Assembly: GCA_000934385.1 (NCBI GenBank)
Contig: KN880526.1
Location: 1-64,000, forward strand
Reading direction: 5' to 3'
Length of the DNA stretch: 64,000 bases
Source: Cylindrobasidium torrendii FP15055 ss-10
Taxonomy: Eukaryota > Basidiomycota > Agaricomycetes > Agaricales > Physalacriaceae
The notes below the pieces were generated by a model that saw only the letters and a list, made by a program, of their open reading frames with translations, was not told where the DNA came from and searched no databases. Below, piece after piece: positions 34,269 to 46,104 of this stretch (position 1 is the first letter of the stretch; the number at the start of each line of letters is the position of its first letter). Position numbers and translations under genes: made by a program.

Positions 34269-37193
34269 ATGGCCGATATCCCGTATTCGCGGCCCTCGCT
34301 GTCCGACTATCAACTCGTTGGCGATGGACCAGTCCCGCTGTTTGACTTTGAGCTAAGGTGTTGTGGAGATTATGTTAGCTTTTTCCACGAGCGGTGCGTT
34401 TCCAGAACTGGTTGCATTGGACACCCCCCACTAAACCAACTCATGTCAGACGACGGATAGAGGAAGTATAGTGCGTCGCGTTGGTTGTTTTATTGGCCAT
34501 GACTGCTTACCAGGATCAGTATCGAGTCGTTGGTGAAGCTCCATCGAAAGATCAAGAGCATAGACGCGTTTCTGGATGTCCGCGACAGGACAGAACTTGG
34601 TACAGCGCGCGTGGCCTGGAATGAAATAAGAGATAACCTGGAAAGAGGTGTGTCGTGCGATCTGCTGTCTGTCAAGCACTCACATCGAAACGGAACAGAG
34701 GCTCAGGCGCGCCAGGCATTCCTATCTTCATTGACCACAGATGTTATCCAGCCATTAACAAGTGTCAAAGTGGGTGTAACTGGTACTAGATGACCTTTGT
34801 ACTGAGGTCAGTGTAGGAAACCCAGGAAAGAACACGCAAACGGGTCAAAGAGGATCTCAAAGAATCGAGCGCGGCGTACAACGAATATGCAGAAGTCACA
34901 CTACCCAAGCTCAAGTCGCGCTATCTCAAGAAATTTGCAGAAGTGGAGGTAACCCTTGGCGGGGCAATTTGTTGGAATGCAAACTCATGTCGCGCCCCAG
35001 GACCACAAACGAGCAGAGATGATCCCGCCACCGAAGTCACCGCCACCAATGCCTGAGCCTCCTGTAATTCCGCAATCAACACGGCCTGCAGCAGGCCCAA
35101 CTGCAGTGTATCGGCCGAATGTGACTGCGCCTCAACCTCTGAGGCCTCTCGACCGCCGACCGTCTGGTTCGACAGCTGGACCGCGCAACCGGTCACCCTC
35201 CTCATCAACGGCTTTCTCTGACTTCGCGCATCAAGGTGCGTTCCATACTCGTCAGTGGGATTGCATGCTAACGCAATTCGGTAGGCAAAAAGCAGCTCAA
35301 TACACTCATCGGTCTACTTGACAGCCGTGGCGCTAGCGTTAAGGATGGCATGGGCGGTGGCAGGGAGAATCTTGCCCTTAGAAACGTGCGTGCGAAGAGG
35401 GAGCTCGAAGACCTAGGTTTGATTCTCGAGTTGGTTGTCGTCCGCTCGTTCTTATTTTTCACAGACAAGGCCTACCGCACCGGCGTGCACCATCTCGAGA
35501 CCTTGAAGTTACGAAGGGCCAGGATACTGGAGAGTGGTTACTCTAGCGTACACGTCTTTGTCGAAGAGGCAGCCAAGTCGACGAAGTCTGCATTCGAAAG
35601 ATATACCGATAACATGATGTGCGATGTCCTGCATAATCCATCGTGACGCCACTGATTTTTGGTTAACAGCGCGACAACTACGACTCTAACCCAACTCAAC
35701 GTTCATGCCCGACATATGGTGGACAGGATATCAGCTGAGCGCGACCTCGCTAGATTAGCCAAACGTATACCCAAATCTCTGGCCTCCCTCGAGCCTGAGC
35801 CTGTCTCATACGAGCATGGCCTCGTCGGCGCTTGCAAAGACCTTATTTTTGGATTCAGCCTGGTGGACTACGCAACATCACACAACCTTCGTGAAGGGGA
35901 ACTACCTAGGATTGTGAAACTCTGTATATCAGAAATCGACGCCAGAGGATTGGAATCTGAGGGCATTTACAGGGTGTGCAAACCGTTTTCATTCTTTCCT
36001 CCAGGCCTAATATTTTGGTTCTAGGTGTCTGGTCGTCATGCAATAGTACAGACTGTCTGTCGCAGCGTTACTTAGGGTCTCCATATACTGACTGGCCGTA
36101 GCTACAACGAGCCATTGAAAAGGATGAAGCTGCGTTTGAGTTCCACCCGCAACAAGATATATACGCTATTGCTTCCCTCTTAAAGGTCAGTGAATCCCAA
36201 ATGCATTCGACGCAGCCTAACATCCATGAAGCTGTTCCTTCGCGAGCTGCCGGAGCCCATGTTTAGATTCCCTCTGCAAGACCGTATACACCACAGCGAG
36301 GAATTAAGTCGGTGTGGACTCTTTTATGATTTTCTTTCTCTCATCCTCCTCTAGCGGAACATCAGAACAACAACTTTGCATTACTCAAGGCCAAGATTCG
36401 TAGATTGCCCAATGTCCATCAGGTTACCCTGAAGGCTTTAGTAGAGCATCTGTCGCGGGTCGTCGCCCTTTGCGACATCAATAAGATGGACGCAAAGAAT
36501 GTGGCAATTGTCTTTGGTGGAGTCATATTTGGCGAAGATGAGCTCCCGCAAGGCGGGGATATCCTAACAATTCAAAACTGGAAGGTATGTGGCATGACAT
36601 GAAGGTAGACAATAACTTACATCGGCCAGGATTCTTTGATGGAAGATATGATTATCCATTCTCATATCATTTTTGGAGATGAGCCTTTCAAGCGAACGGA
36701 AGAGTCAAAAGTTGAGCCCAAATCAGAGGCGAAGACGAAGCTCCCACGTTCGCCAACGAAATACGTCCATAATCCCCCGCCACCTTCCGTGTCACCAACA
36801 AGCTCGTCGTCTAAACCAGGTTCCGCTGACAACTCGCCCCCATTGCCTCCAACGCCCATTACAGGAGAACCACCGGCTCCCAAATATTCCTATGGTTCGA
36901 AGAGGACGAAGTTTGCGAAACCTGGCGGCGAAAACTCACAGGACTTCACGCCCCGCTTACCTCAGCGGCCTAACTACAGTATACACCCATCTATGCGGTC
37001 AGGTCAAGTTTCGCCAACGAAGGAGCGTATGGATCCCCCCGCAATACCGGTTGCGTCCCCAGACGCACCCCACTTCCCCGAAGAAATTTCCCCCACTATG
37101 AGCGACACCGATGTGGAGTCCTTTGAGGACATTGGCTCTGCAGTTTCTAACCAAAGCACGACTGATACGATACCCGACGTGACCACGCCCTGA
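34269..37193 (+). CDS. F-BAR and RhoGAP domain protein
   Basis: Bends or binds membrane through an F-BAR helical dimer and switches off Rho-family GTPases; fungal relatives (Rgd1 type) work in polarity and stress signalling. The N-terminal exons carry an F-BAR start: DFELRCCGDYVSFFHERRRI, LLKLHRKIKSIDAFL and LKSRYLKKFAEVE. A Pro/Ser-rich insert follows, then a second helical stretch (RVRAKRELEDLDKAYRTGVH class). The RhoGAP domain has the arginine finger in LESEGIYRVSGRHAIVQ, LFLRELPEPMFRFPL, LKALVEHLSRVVALCDINKM and NVAIVFGGVIF. The tail is disordered and Pro/Ser/Lys-rich. Many short introns. The arginine finger is intact, so GAP activity is expected. The GTPase target cannot be read. Confidence 0.9.
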
Positions 37194-37545
37194 TATGAAA
37201 TATGAACGGTTGGGTAAGGGTGTAGGGGTGGCTGGGATTAGGGAAGGGTCTTGAGATGTTATATTGCACATTTGTGTTTGATACTGGTCACCTACGCCTC
37301 TCTTGTATATCTCTCTTTATTAGTTGTTTCTCATATGCTTTTACATTTAAGTAATAAAGTCCTCTCGTTTTGCGGATATTCTGTAGGATACGAATTGTGG
37401 CTCCTGCTCTGGCTCAGTCCGACTGGGACCAAGGTCCATCGGAACTCGGGACCGGTCGTCACGCGCACGTGAGCGTGTTTTGTGACTGAAACGCGGTTCG
37501 ATCGCAGAGTAGCTTTCATTGACACCACCACTTACTCTTGACACG
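37194..37545. other. Intergenic, RhoGAP 3' end / PIF1 promoter
   Basis: About 350 bp between two genes on the plus strand. AT-rich sequence near 37290-37380 suits transcript termination. The palindrome-like cacgcgcacgtgagcgtg near 37459-37476 includes a CACGTG-type E-box core and lies about 75 bp before the PIF1 start. Confidence 0.4.
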
Positions 37546-40034
37546 ATGCCGAAAGCCAAATTTTACGCCGTAGCTCGAGGAAAGGAAGGTGCTCACATAT
37601 ACGATACGTGGGAAGAGGTATGTCTGCATGCTGCAACTGGGAGTCAACCTCTGGACCATTTCAGTGCTCGAAGAATGTAAGCGCGTCATTCGCAGCGCGT
37701 GTATGCCTCCCTGATGTATATTCTCGTTAGACGACTCGATTCCCCGGCGCGAGACACAAATCATTTGCCTCACGCAAAGATGCGGACGATTGGTTGAGTG
37801 AGTACAATGCGATCGCACACGACACTCATCCAATACTGACAATATTTTGGTCCAGAGAACGAACTTGCTAAGAACAGACGTCCGCCTCCTCCTGGCTCCG
37901 AGGTTATCAGCATCTCTGACGATGAGGTTGTAGCTCCTCCACCTAACCCCAGGGCGACACCAAGGAAGTCACCATCGAAGAAAGAGCGCATAGTCATTGA
38001 CATTGAGGATGAGGACGAAAGCGACATGGACATTCAGATGCTACCGCCTGCCTCGTCTTCAGCTGCGTCCCCATCCCCGTCGGTGCCGCCCCCGGACGCG
38101 GACCGTCAAGAGAAGATTGAACTCTCCCCCGAGCAACTGCGTGTTTTAGAACGCGTGAAGGCTGGTCAGAATGTCTTCTTCACGGGGTCTGCTGGAACTG
38201 GGAAGTCTGTTTTGTTGAGGGAAATCATCAAGTACTGTAGGAGCAATGATATGATAATGGGAATCACCGCGTCGACTGGAATAGCGTCAGTCAATATTGT
38301 GGGTATGTTGATTCCGCTAGTGACCATGGCTGACCACAATTTGCCGTAGGGTGGCCAAACAATTCACTCCTGGGCAGGCATTGGGCTTGGGAACGAAACA
38401 GCCGAGAAATACGCTGGCAAGTTTCGTGGACAGAGAGGAGCAACGGTCAAACGTTGGCGAAATACAGATGTGTTGATCATCGACGAAAGTTTGTGCGTTT
38501 GTTCCGACATCTACTGTTTCTCACAGTATCTTAGTTTCCATGCTGGACGGGAAACTTTTTGATAAACTGGAAAAAATCGCAGCCACCCTACGTTCCTCTT
38601 CAAAGCCTTTCGGGGGCATCCAAGTGTGTCCAAAAACTCCAGCGCTGCAGACAGTCCTGACTTCCAAGCAGCTCATCCTTTCTGGAGACTTCTGTCAGCT
38701 ACCACCAGTTCCCAACCAAATCGATGGCAAAACTATCCCGGCTCACTTTGCTTTTCAAGCGGATACGTGGTCGCGGTGTGTTGGCGAACCGGTGGCCTTA
38801 ACGCATGTATTTCGGCAAAAAGAACAAAGTACGATCTCTTAGGCTCATCGTTGCATTTCTAACGCCTGTGTAGAGTTCATCGACATGCTGAACGCCATGC
38901 GATATGGTGAAATGACTCCAGAGGCTGTCCAGGAGTTCCGTGGACTGAGCCGTAAGGTCGTCTATACAGACGGTATTGAGCCTTCGGAAATGCATGTATT
39001 CCTCTCCCTTTGGTGTCGACCGTAGCTCACAGCGTTGTTCAACAGCTACGCGCTCCGTAAAGAAGTGGAAGGAGCAAACCAAACGAGGCTTAAAGCGCTT
39101 CCAGGTCAACAACATACGTATAGATCTCGCGATACAGCGGGTGTCAAGGCGGGGGGCTATGCTGTAACCACAGACGAGATGGAAAGGCATTTAAGCAGAA
39201 TGGTTTGCCAAAAAGATGTTTCGTTGAAAGTCGGCGCGCAGGTCATGCTGATCAAGGTAGAGTTTACGTTCTATCTTGTACGTCTCACCAAACCCTCGTA
39301 GAATCTCGAACAAGGGCATCTCGTCAACGGGTCTGTTGGGAAAGTGGAAGATTTCATGACTCAAGCAGAAGCCAAAGCCGACATGATCTCTATCGCTGAA
39401 GCAAAGAAGCCCTCGGATGATGAAGACGAGAAATGGAATCGCAAACGTGTTGAACAGGCATTGGGGCATGGCCCTTCGATATGGCCAAAAGAACAGAGGT
39501 GGCCTGTGGTACGCTTCACTAGTGGACGCCGGTTATGTGTTGTGCCCATGGACTTTACGGTGGAGAATTCAGAAGGTGGCGTTGAAGCTAAGAGAGACCA
39601 AGTGCGTTTTTCAATATGAGAGGGTCGCCAACTCATTTTCGGCTTCAAGGTGCCATTGATCTTAGCGTGGGCTCTCAGCGTGCATAAATCTCAAGGCCAG
39701 ACTCTAGAGCGTGTCCGCGTCGACCTGAAAAGCACGTTCGAAAAGGGACAAGGTTAGTTAGTCAACCTGGTTTTGTATGCATTCTTGACATTTTCATTAG
39801 CTTATGTTGCCCTATCGCGAGCAACGAGCTTACAGACACTTGAAGTATTGAACTTTGACCAGACCAAGTAAGTCTATTATCACGCTATATTGAGATGACT
39901 TCAACATCATTCACAGAGTCATGGCCCATCCCGACGTTATCGAGTGGGCCAAGCAGTTCCGGACTCACGAAATCGATCCTCAGCTCGCAGAAGATTTCTC
40001 TGAGGACGATGAGTACGTTCAGTATGTGCGTTAA
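37546..40034 (+). CDS. PIF1-family DNA helicase with N-terminal RNase H1-type hybrid-binding domain
   Basis: 5'-3' SF1B helicase that should unwind forked DNA, G-quadruplexes or RNA:DNA hybrids. The N-terminal exons (37546-37617, 37665-37676, 37731-37798) form a hybrid-binding (viroplasmin/RNase H1 N-terminal) domain: [20 protein letters not shown], then [20 protein letters not shown]. An acidic, Pro-rich linker with ISISDDE follows. The helicase core has Walker [32 protein letters not shown], Walker B DEISM, the PIF1 signature [39 protein letters not shown] and YVALSRATS. The C-terminus ends near AEDFSEDDE. One junction near 38960-39050 is unresolved: a 60-nt intron (donor near 38971) drops the usual GIEPSEM, while keeping it needs a 30-nt intron. 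Confidence 0.87.
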
Positions 40035-40148
40035 ATGGCGTGCGGATGCCGCTTGCTGGTGCAGAAGGAGGCGATGAGTTATGATACAAATATTCTAGTC
40101 GAGTAGTCCATGTCACGGTACAATACTGATACGAAGCTTGCTTTGAAA

Positions 40149-42115
40149 CTAAACAACCTCGACAAAATTAGCCGGGAAAATGCCTTCGCGACCTTTGCTC
40201 TGCCCAGTCCACCTGCTGGGCATCAGTCAAATGAATCACACGAAAGAAAAGAGCATACCAATCGTCTGTGCTGTCGCTCATCTTGATTATGGTAATGACA
40301 TCACCCTTGGATGCGTAAGTATCCAGCGACAAACATGAGCTATTCGCCACATTACCTTGTTGAAGGACAAATCCCCCGCCTGGCACGTTTAGTATTGTAG
40401 TAAGTAATGCCAATTGTAGATACGCACCTCGACGGCATGGAAATCAAACAGAGCGATAGCACGAGCCAGGCCATCCGAAAGAGGTTTGCTCAGCTCCGGT
40501 TTGGGTGCAATATACGACCGCGGCGCCTCGTCTTCGAATGGATTATCGTCGTTGTTCGCGGCGGAGTAACCCGACCAGTTCGACGCTGCAAGGCTCTTGG
40601 AACGGGAATGGGACATTGCCGCTGGGGAGTCCGTGAGACCGGGGCTGTCGAGGTCGTCGAACCAATCTTTCTGGCTAGTCGTGGTATTGGCAGGCAAGGA
40701 CCGACTATTCTTATGCGACGGCCGTGCATCCGGCTGTGCGGAAAAGTCGGATTCAAATTGCGTGTCGAATCCAGATGTAGAGTTTCTCGCGGTAGACACA
40801 GGCGGTGGGTGAGAACGGTTTTCCTGAAAGTCGTTTTCGTCGAAGAAGTAAGAACCGTTCCGAGTGGGTTGACCCCAAGACTGAGGTGGGAATGACTCTT
40901 TCTTCTTTTTCTTCAGCTGGGCGGGGGGTTTCACTGCCGAACCTAAACCACCAAACGCGTACGACCTCGCAGATGGGGCGGAGTCAATGGAGGCCACGGA
41001 GTCCCCAGCCCCAAGGGGGCCGTCGTTGATCCATGGGCGGCCTCCAGGAAAGCCAACGCAAGCATCCAATGTCTGGATAAGTGGCTGCGCCCAAGGTGGC
41101 TGTTGAATCGACCCCGAGAGGAGAAGGCGTGCTGTGACGTTGGGATTGTTGTACGCTATCGAATTTGCGTCTTGGCGCTCAACGATGACAGTTCCTTCCA
41201 GAGAGATGCCACCCTATGCCAATCTCTGCGTCACTTGTACGCTGCGCACGGCGACAACTGAGACTCACAAATAAGCCCTTTGTTTTGCTGTAAGAGTACA
41301 TCGCAGCAACCTTGGCCTTTGTGCTGACTGATGCCAGTGCTTCTCCGTTACGTCCCAAAGGTCCTCTACGTGAATGTAAGAAAGAAGGGGACGGATGCTG
41401 GAAATCATACGTACACTGCGAGACTCATGTTTCCGCCCAGCGAAAGAGAACCTGCGGCCATGAATGATTGCTGGGATATGAATGAGCGACGGAAAGGATA
41501 TGAGAGAGAAGCGTACGAGAGCTGCACGAGTGTTGAGGACGATGAGGACATCGGTAACCTCTGCCCCAGCCTGACCCCCGAATCCTAGACCAGCAGTGCC
41601 GATTGCCGATGGCGAGCTCCATGCTTGACGGAGGTTTAGTGTTTGTGTAAAGACAAAGGAAGGGGGAAGATGCTCACATCCGTCATCCAGCCTTGCGATA
41701 ACGATGCCACTGCCCCCTCGGGCGGAAAATACAAACCCAGCTTTCACGACCTGCACAAAGGAATGCTCAGTATGCACACCGTATGACCGCAGACTGGGAA
41801 TGTGAAATTGGAAATTGAACAAAGGTAGAAGCGGAGTCGAGAATAGAGCACAGCAGCCGAGTCCACAAAGCACAAAGCAGTTGGCACCACGTGGGCGCGG
41901 ACGCACCGTGTAGATTGCGAATCCACGCGCATTCTCGAGGACCTGGCGAGGGATAACCCCATCGAGTCCATTGTTTCCACTATCCACAAAGGACTTGAAG
42001 ATTCTGGCGGCCTTTGAGCCAAATTCGTCAAACGGCCTTAATGGGCTACGTTTCAGACACATACCTTTGCACATTCCTTGGACAAGGACTGGGGCATTGG
42101 AGAGTTGAGCTTCAT
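40149..42115 (-). CDS. SYLF (Ysc84) + SH3 domain actin-binding protein (Lsb3/Ysc84 type)
   Basis: Links endocytic membranes to actin; yeast Ysc84/Lsb3 bundles F-actin and binds Las17. The start at 42115 gives MKLNSPMPQSLSKECAK, the expected SYLF opening. After an intron come AARIFKSFVD, VLENARGFAIYTVVKAGFVF, SARGGSGIVIARL and GTAGLGFGGQAGAEVTD, the glycine-rich phosphoinositide/actin-binding core. A long Ser/Asn/Pro-rich linker follows. The C-terminal SH3 domain has ALFDFHAVEQGDLSF, KGDVITII, the Trp pair spliced as DDWWTGRAKGREGIFPANFV, and ends EVV. The SH3 exon reads into nonsense unless the intron at about 40220-40266 is removed. It is divergent from the Argonaute gene (274 bp between starts). 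Confidence 0.92.
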
Positions 42116-42389
42116 ATCTGCAACGATGTCGAGCTCAGTCCAAATTGGTGGTGGTGGTACGATGGAAAGAGAGTATTGTCAGCAGTGCCACAGCTTAAGC
42201 CGCGTCTCCGAGTCCCGCAGCGGAGCCAAAAGTCTAGCCGAGGCCCCTCGTCAAATTAGAGTGACGCCGGCCGATCACACGTGGAATCGATCAAGATCAC
42301 GTGCAGTCAAGAATCCGATAGATTAGCGCCGCTCAGACGCCGAACCTTTCAACTTTCTACTACCATCACAACCTTGAATACCAGAAGAC
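42116..42389. promoter_or_regulatory. Divergent promoter region, Ysc84-like / Argonaute
   Basis: 274 bp between two outward-facing ATGs. It holds cacgtggaatcg near 42279 (E-box-like CACGTG) and a second tcacgtg near 42297-42303. No TATA box was recognised. Confidence 0.45.
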
Positions 42390-45300
42390 ATGTCTGAATA
42401 CAGAGGACGAGGACGCGGTGGCGCTGGCGGTGGTGGTGGACGAGGCGGCTTTCGAGGCGGCGATCGTGGACGCGGAAACGATCGTGGCGGACGCGGGGGT
42501 GGCGGGCGCGGCGGCTTTCAAGCACCTCGAGTGGCACCGTACGTTCTCCGCGCCTTTTCGTTTGGCGCCTTTTGATTTTGTCTTGCTGTAGTCTTCCTCC
42601 CGCAGGCCCCGTAGATGCTCGGTGCGTTCGCTGCCTCATTACCACACTACCAGACTGAGTGGCTCACTACGCCTTACTAGCCTCACCGATGGATCGGAGG
42701 CCACCCTCGTACGCGCACTCAAGACTCTAAAGGTCAATGACAATGAGCTTCCCCTTCGCCCCGACTTTGGGAAACTGGGAAAGGAAGTCAAGTTGCGCGC
42801 CAACTTCTTTAGTGTCAATATTCCCGAGACCAACCTGTTCGAGTACGACATCGTCATGACACCTTCTGCTGGCGCATCCAACCGCCGTGTGAAAAGGCGC
42901 ATCTTCCAGCTCGCGGAGCAGTCTCCAGAGTGGGCTCCCCTCCGTGGGAAGGTTGCCCATGACCACGCATCCAAACTCATTTCCTCCTACGAACTCCCTC
43001 AACCTCTCACCATCTCCTCCATCGAGTACTACGAGGAAGACGAAGATCCCGACCGCAAGAACAAGTAAGTTCTTTGTCGCTCTACTGCCATTTAAATCAA
43101 CAATTAATCTTTCAGGAAATCATATACCCTGGAGTTCAACTTTATCCAACCAATTGACACAGCCAAGCTCCTTCGGTATGCATATTTCAGAGTGACGCTG
43201 TATAATCTGACAACTGGTTTAGGTTTGTCAAGGGCACTCCGAGTGAACGCAATGAGGACGTACTTCCAATCTTGTCCGCGTTGAACCTGATTCTAGCAGC
43301 TCATCCTTCTCGCGCTGCCGGAGAAGGAGGCGCCGTACTTGTGGGACGCAACAGATTCTTTACAAAGAATGCTGCACCTGCTGTGTCGCTTGGGGTGCGT
43401 ATTTACTTCCTTTCGCTCCATTCCAATCCTTACCTTTCTATCAGGGTGGCCTTGAGGCGTACGTCTTGCAATGCATCTGCATTCCATCAAACTTACTATA
43501 AAGCAGATGGCGCGGGTTTTATTCTTCTGTCCGCCCGAGGTAAGCTCATGTGCGACCTTTGTGGGCCTTTCTAATGGAATATCCAGTCATCATCAACTCC
43601 TTGTCAATGTCAATGTGTGCACGACAGCCTTCTACGGTAAGTCTCATTTGCTAGTTTCCCTCCCTCGACTCACACACTCCAAGAACCTGGGAATCTCGCC
43701 ACTTCACTGATTGCCTTCGCTCGTGGAAGCTATGGTGCCCGTTTCACTGCTTTCGCAAAGGGTGTACGCGTCAGGACGCACCTGGGCTTTGTCAAGACCG
43801 TGAAGAGCGTCACCGACCTCAAACCGTCGCAGTATACTTTCGACTGTGCCGAGCTTGGTGGTCGCGTAACGGTCGAGCAATATTTCAAGAAGAGTACGCT
43901 GGTTTTGTTTCTTCAAGGGTCGAGCAACTCACCTGTTTGCAGAGTATGGCAAAACTCTCCTACACCCTGACCTTCCTCTTGTCGACGTCGGCGGTGGGAA
44001 CAAAGCGAATCTGCTTCCTGCCGAAACGTGCGACGTCAGTCATTCCAAATGGATATCACCTTGCCCACTGACCTTTCAATGTAGATCCTCCCGAACCAAG
44101 CGTTCAAAGGAAAGCTGTCCGATGACAACACCGCGAAGATGATCACCGTCGCTGCTCGACCCCCCAATGCTAACGCCTCAGCGATCCTTGGGGCTGGATT
44201 GACCGAGCTTGGTTTCCGCTCCCAGGGCGGCTCAGAGACTCTCAAGAATTTCGGCATTACTGTCGGCAACGAGATGGCCATCGTTCCGGGGCGTGTCCTC
44301 CCAACTCCCAGCGTCACGTACCAGGGGAACTCTAGTACGCTACGATCACCCTTCTTGATTTTCCTCTCTCACAACCAACAGGCCGCACCCGAGTTGATGC
44401 TGAGAAAGCAAGCTGGAACCTCCGCGATGCCAGATTCTTCAGGCCTGGCACTCTCAGCAACTGGGTGGTACTTTGCATCAACGACAACAATCCCGACGAT
44501 TTTAAAGGTCCAAAGGACCCAGACCTACGCGCTTCCGTCGAGAACTTTATGGCTTTTGCGCAAACTGCCGGTATGGTAGTCAACGGTTTCCCTGGCATAA
44601 TTGGTGCCAAGCCCCCGCCCCGCGAATTCTCGGACCCTACACGTACCGCAGCCACTGCAGCCATCACGGCAGCGCTGAAATCTCGCCCTACCAAGCCGGC
44701 ATTTGCGCTGGTCATCCTCTCTAACTCTGATAAACACATCTACTCGAACATCAAGCGCCTCTGCGACTGCACGCTGGACTTACCTACCGTCTGCGTTCAG
44801 GCCGGAAAGTTCAAGAACAGCAACGCTGCTTACAATAGCAATGTTCTACTCAAGGTTAACACCAAGCTCGGAGGGACAAAGTACGTCTGCTGCTTCATGC
44901 TGCGTGATGGTCTTTGATTGTTTGCTTCTTTAGCCACACTCTTGACCAGGCCGGATTGAAGCTCCTCGATGGAAAGAAGACTATGATGGTGGGTACCTTC
45001 AGTACCTCTTTTTGGCGCTATGCTCACTAGTCCTCAGGTCGGCATTGACGTTACCCATCCCGGTCCAGGCAGCGTGAGGGGCACTCCTTCCATCGCGGCT
45101 GTGGTAGCCAATGTGGACGAACACTTCTCACAATTCCCTGCATCCATGCAACTGCAAGAGTCCAAGAAGGAGATGGTGACGGAGCTCGCTGCGATGATGC
45201 AGGAGCGCCTTCTTGCGTACAAGGCTCGTAACCGGAGCCTCCCCGAGCGGTGTGTTTCTCGCCTCCTTGAGTCTACACCAACTCATGACGATGAATTAAC

Positions 45301-46104
45301 AGGGTTATCGTTTACCGCGACGGTGTTTCCGAGGGACAGCTTCAAACTGTTGTTGATGAGGAGATGCCGGCGATCCAAGCAGCCTTCCGTGTCTTCAACC
45401 AAGGAAACTACAGGCCTAAGTTGTCCATCATTGTAAGCGCGCGGCAACCTGTGTCACTCGTCCGGCTCACTAGTTGATAGGTTTGCGGGAAGCGCCATCA
45501 TACACGATTCTTTCCTGCAGATGAGCAAGGTTCTGACCAGAAGGGGAATTCAAAGGTAGACCATTGTAATCCTATCGAGTGTCCACTCTGCTAACCCTTC
45601 GCGCAAGCCGGGCATGGTTGTTGACCGTGGAGTAACCTCCGTGTATCAATACGATTTCTTCCTCCAATGTATGCTTCAGTCTTTTCTATTCCTGCTGACG
45701 GTGTCTCATTTGTCTATTTAGCCCATGCAGGGCTTCAGGGAACGACGCGTCCGACCCACTACTATGTCGTCCACGACGACATTGGGTTCAAACCGGACGA
45801 AATCCAACAGATGACGAACCATATCAGTTACATGTTCACTCGTGCCACCAAGGGCGTCAGCCTTGCTGCTCCGGCCTACTACGCCGACATGGCTTGCGAG
45901 CGTGGTCGCGCATAGTGAGTTGCTACCTCTGTAATCCAGCCTCTTCTCACCAATGTGTTTTGCAGCATTCACAAGTTGCTTCACGGTGTCACTGACGTGA
46001 ACCTGAACTCTGCTACCGCTGACGACGACGTTTTCGCGGAAGCTAAGACGCTTTGGGGAAACGGAGTCGGGCAAAACATGCGGAACATTATGTATTATAT
46101 CTGA
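42390..46104 (+). CDS. Argonaute (RNA-silencing effector)
   Basis: Binds small RNAs and cleaves or represses complementary RNA. The first exon encodes an Arg-Gly-Gly-rich tail (RGRGRGGAGGGGGRGG type, 42400-42530). The N domain and linkers (LRPDFGKLGKEVKLRANFF) precede a PAZ region around GLEAWRGFYSSVRP to LGFVKTVKSV, then MID (LSNWVVLCINDNN, RPTKPAFALVILSN). The PIWI catalytic residues are GIDVTHPGPG (Asp), VIVYRDGVSEGQLQTV (Asp) and PAYYADMACERGRAY (Asp in the fourth position); a glutamate finger is expected near LQESKKEMVTELAAMMQE. It ends in the hydrophobic MYYI expected for guide 5' binding. About 16 short introns. The catalytic set looks intact, so it is probably a slicer. Confidence 0.93.

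Noticed and set aside
37546..37798. Viroplasmin-like domain as a sign of a caulimovirus insertion
   Set aside because: The domain is also the standard N-terminal module of cellular RNase H1, it is split by normal introns and it is in frame with a cellular helicase. No other viral gene or repeat is near.
37546..40034. PIF1 helicase as part of a Helitron transposon
   Set aside because: Helitrons encode a Rep HUH endonuclease next to the helicase. None is present, the gene has many introns, and no Helitron-type ends were seen around it.
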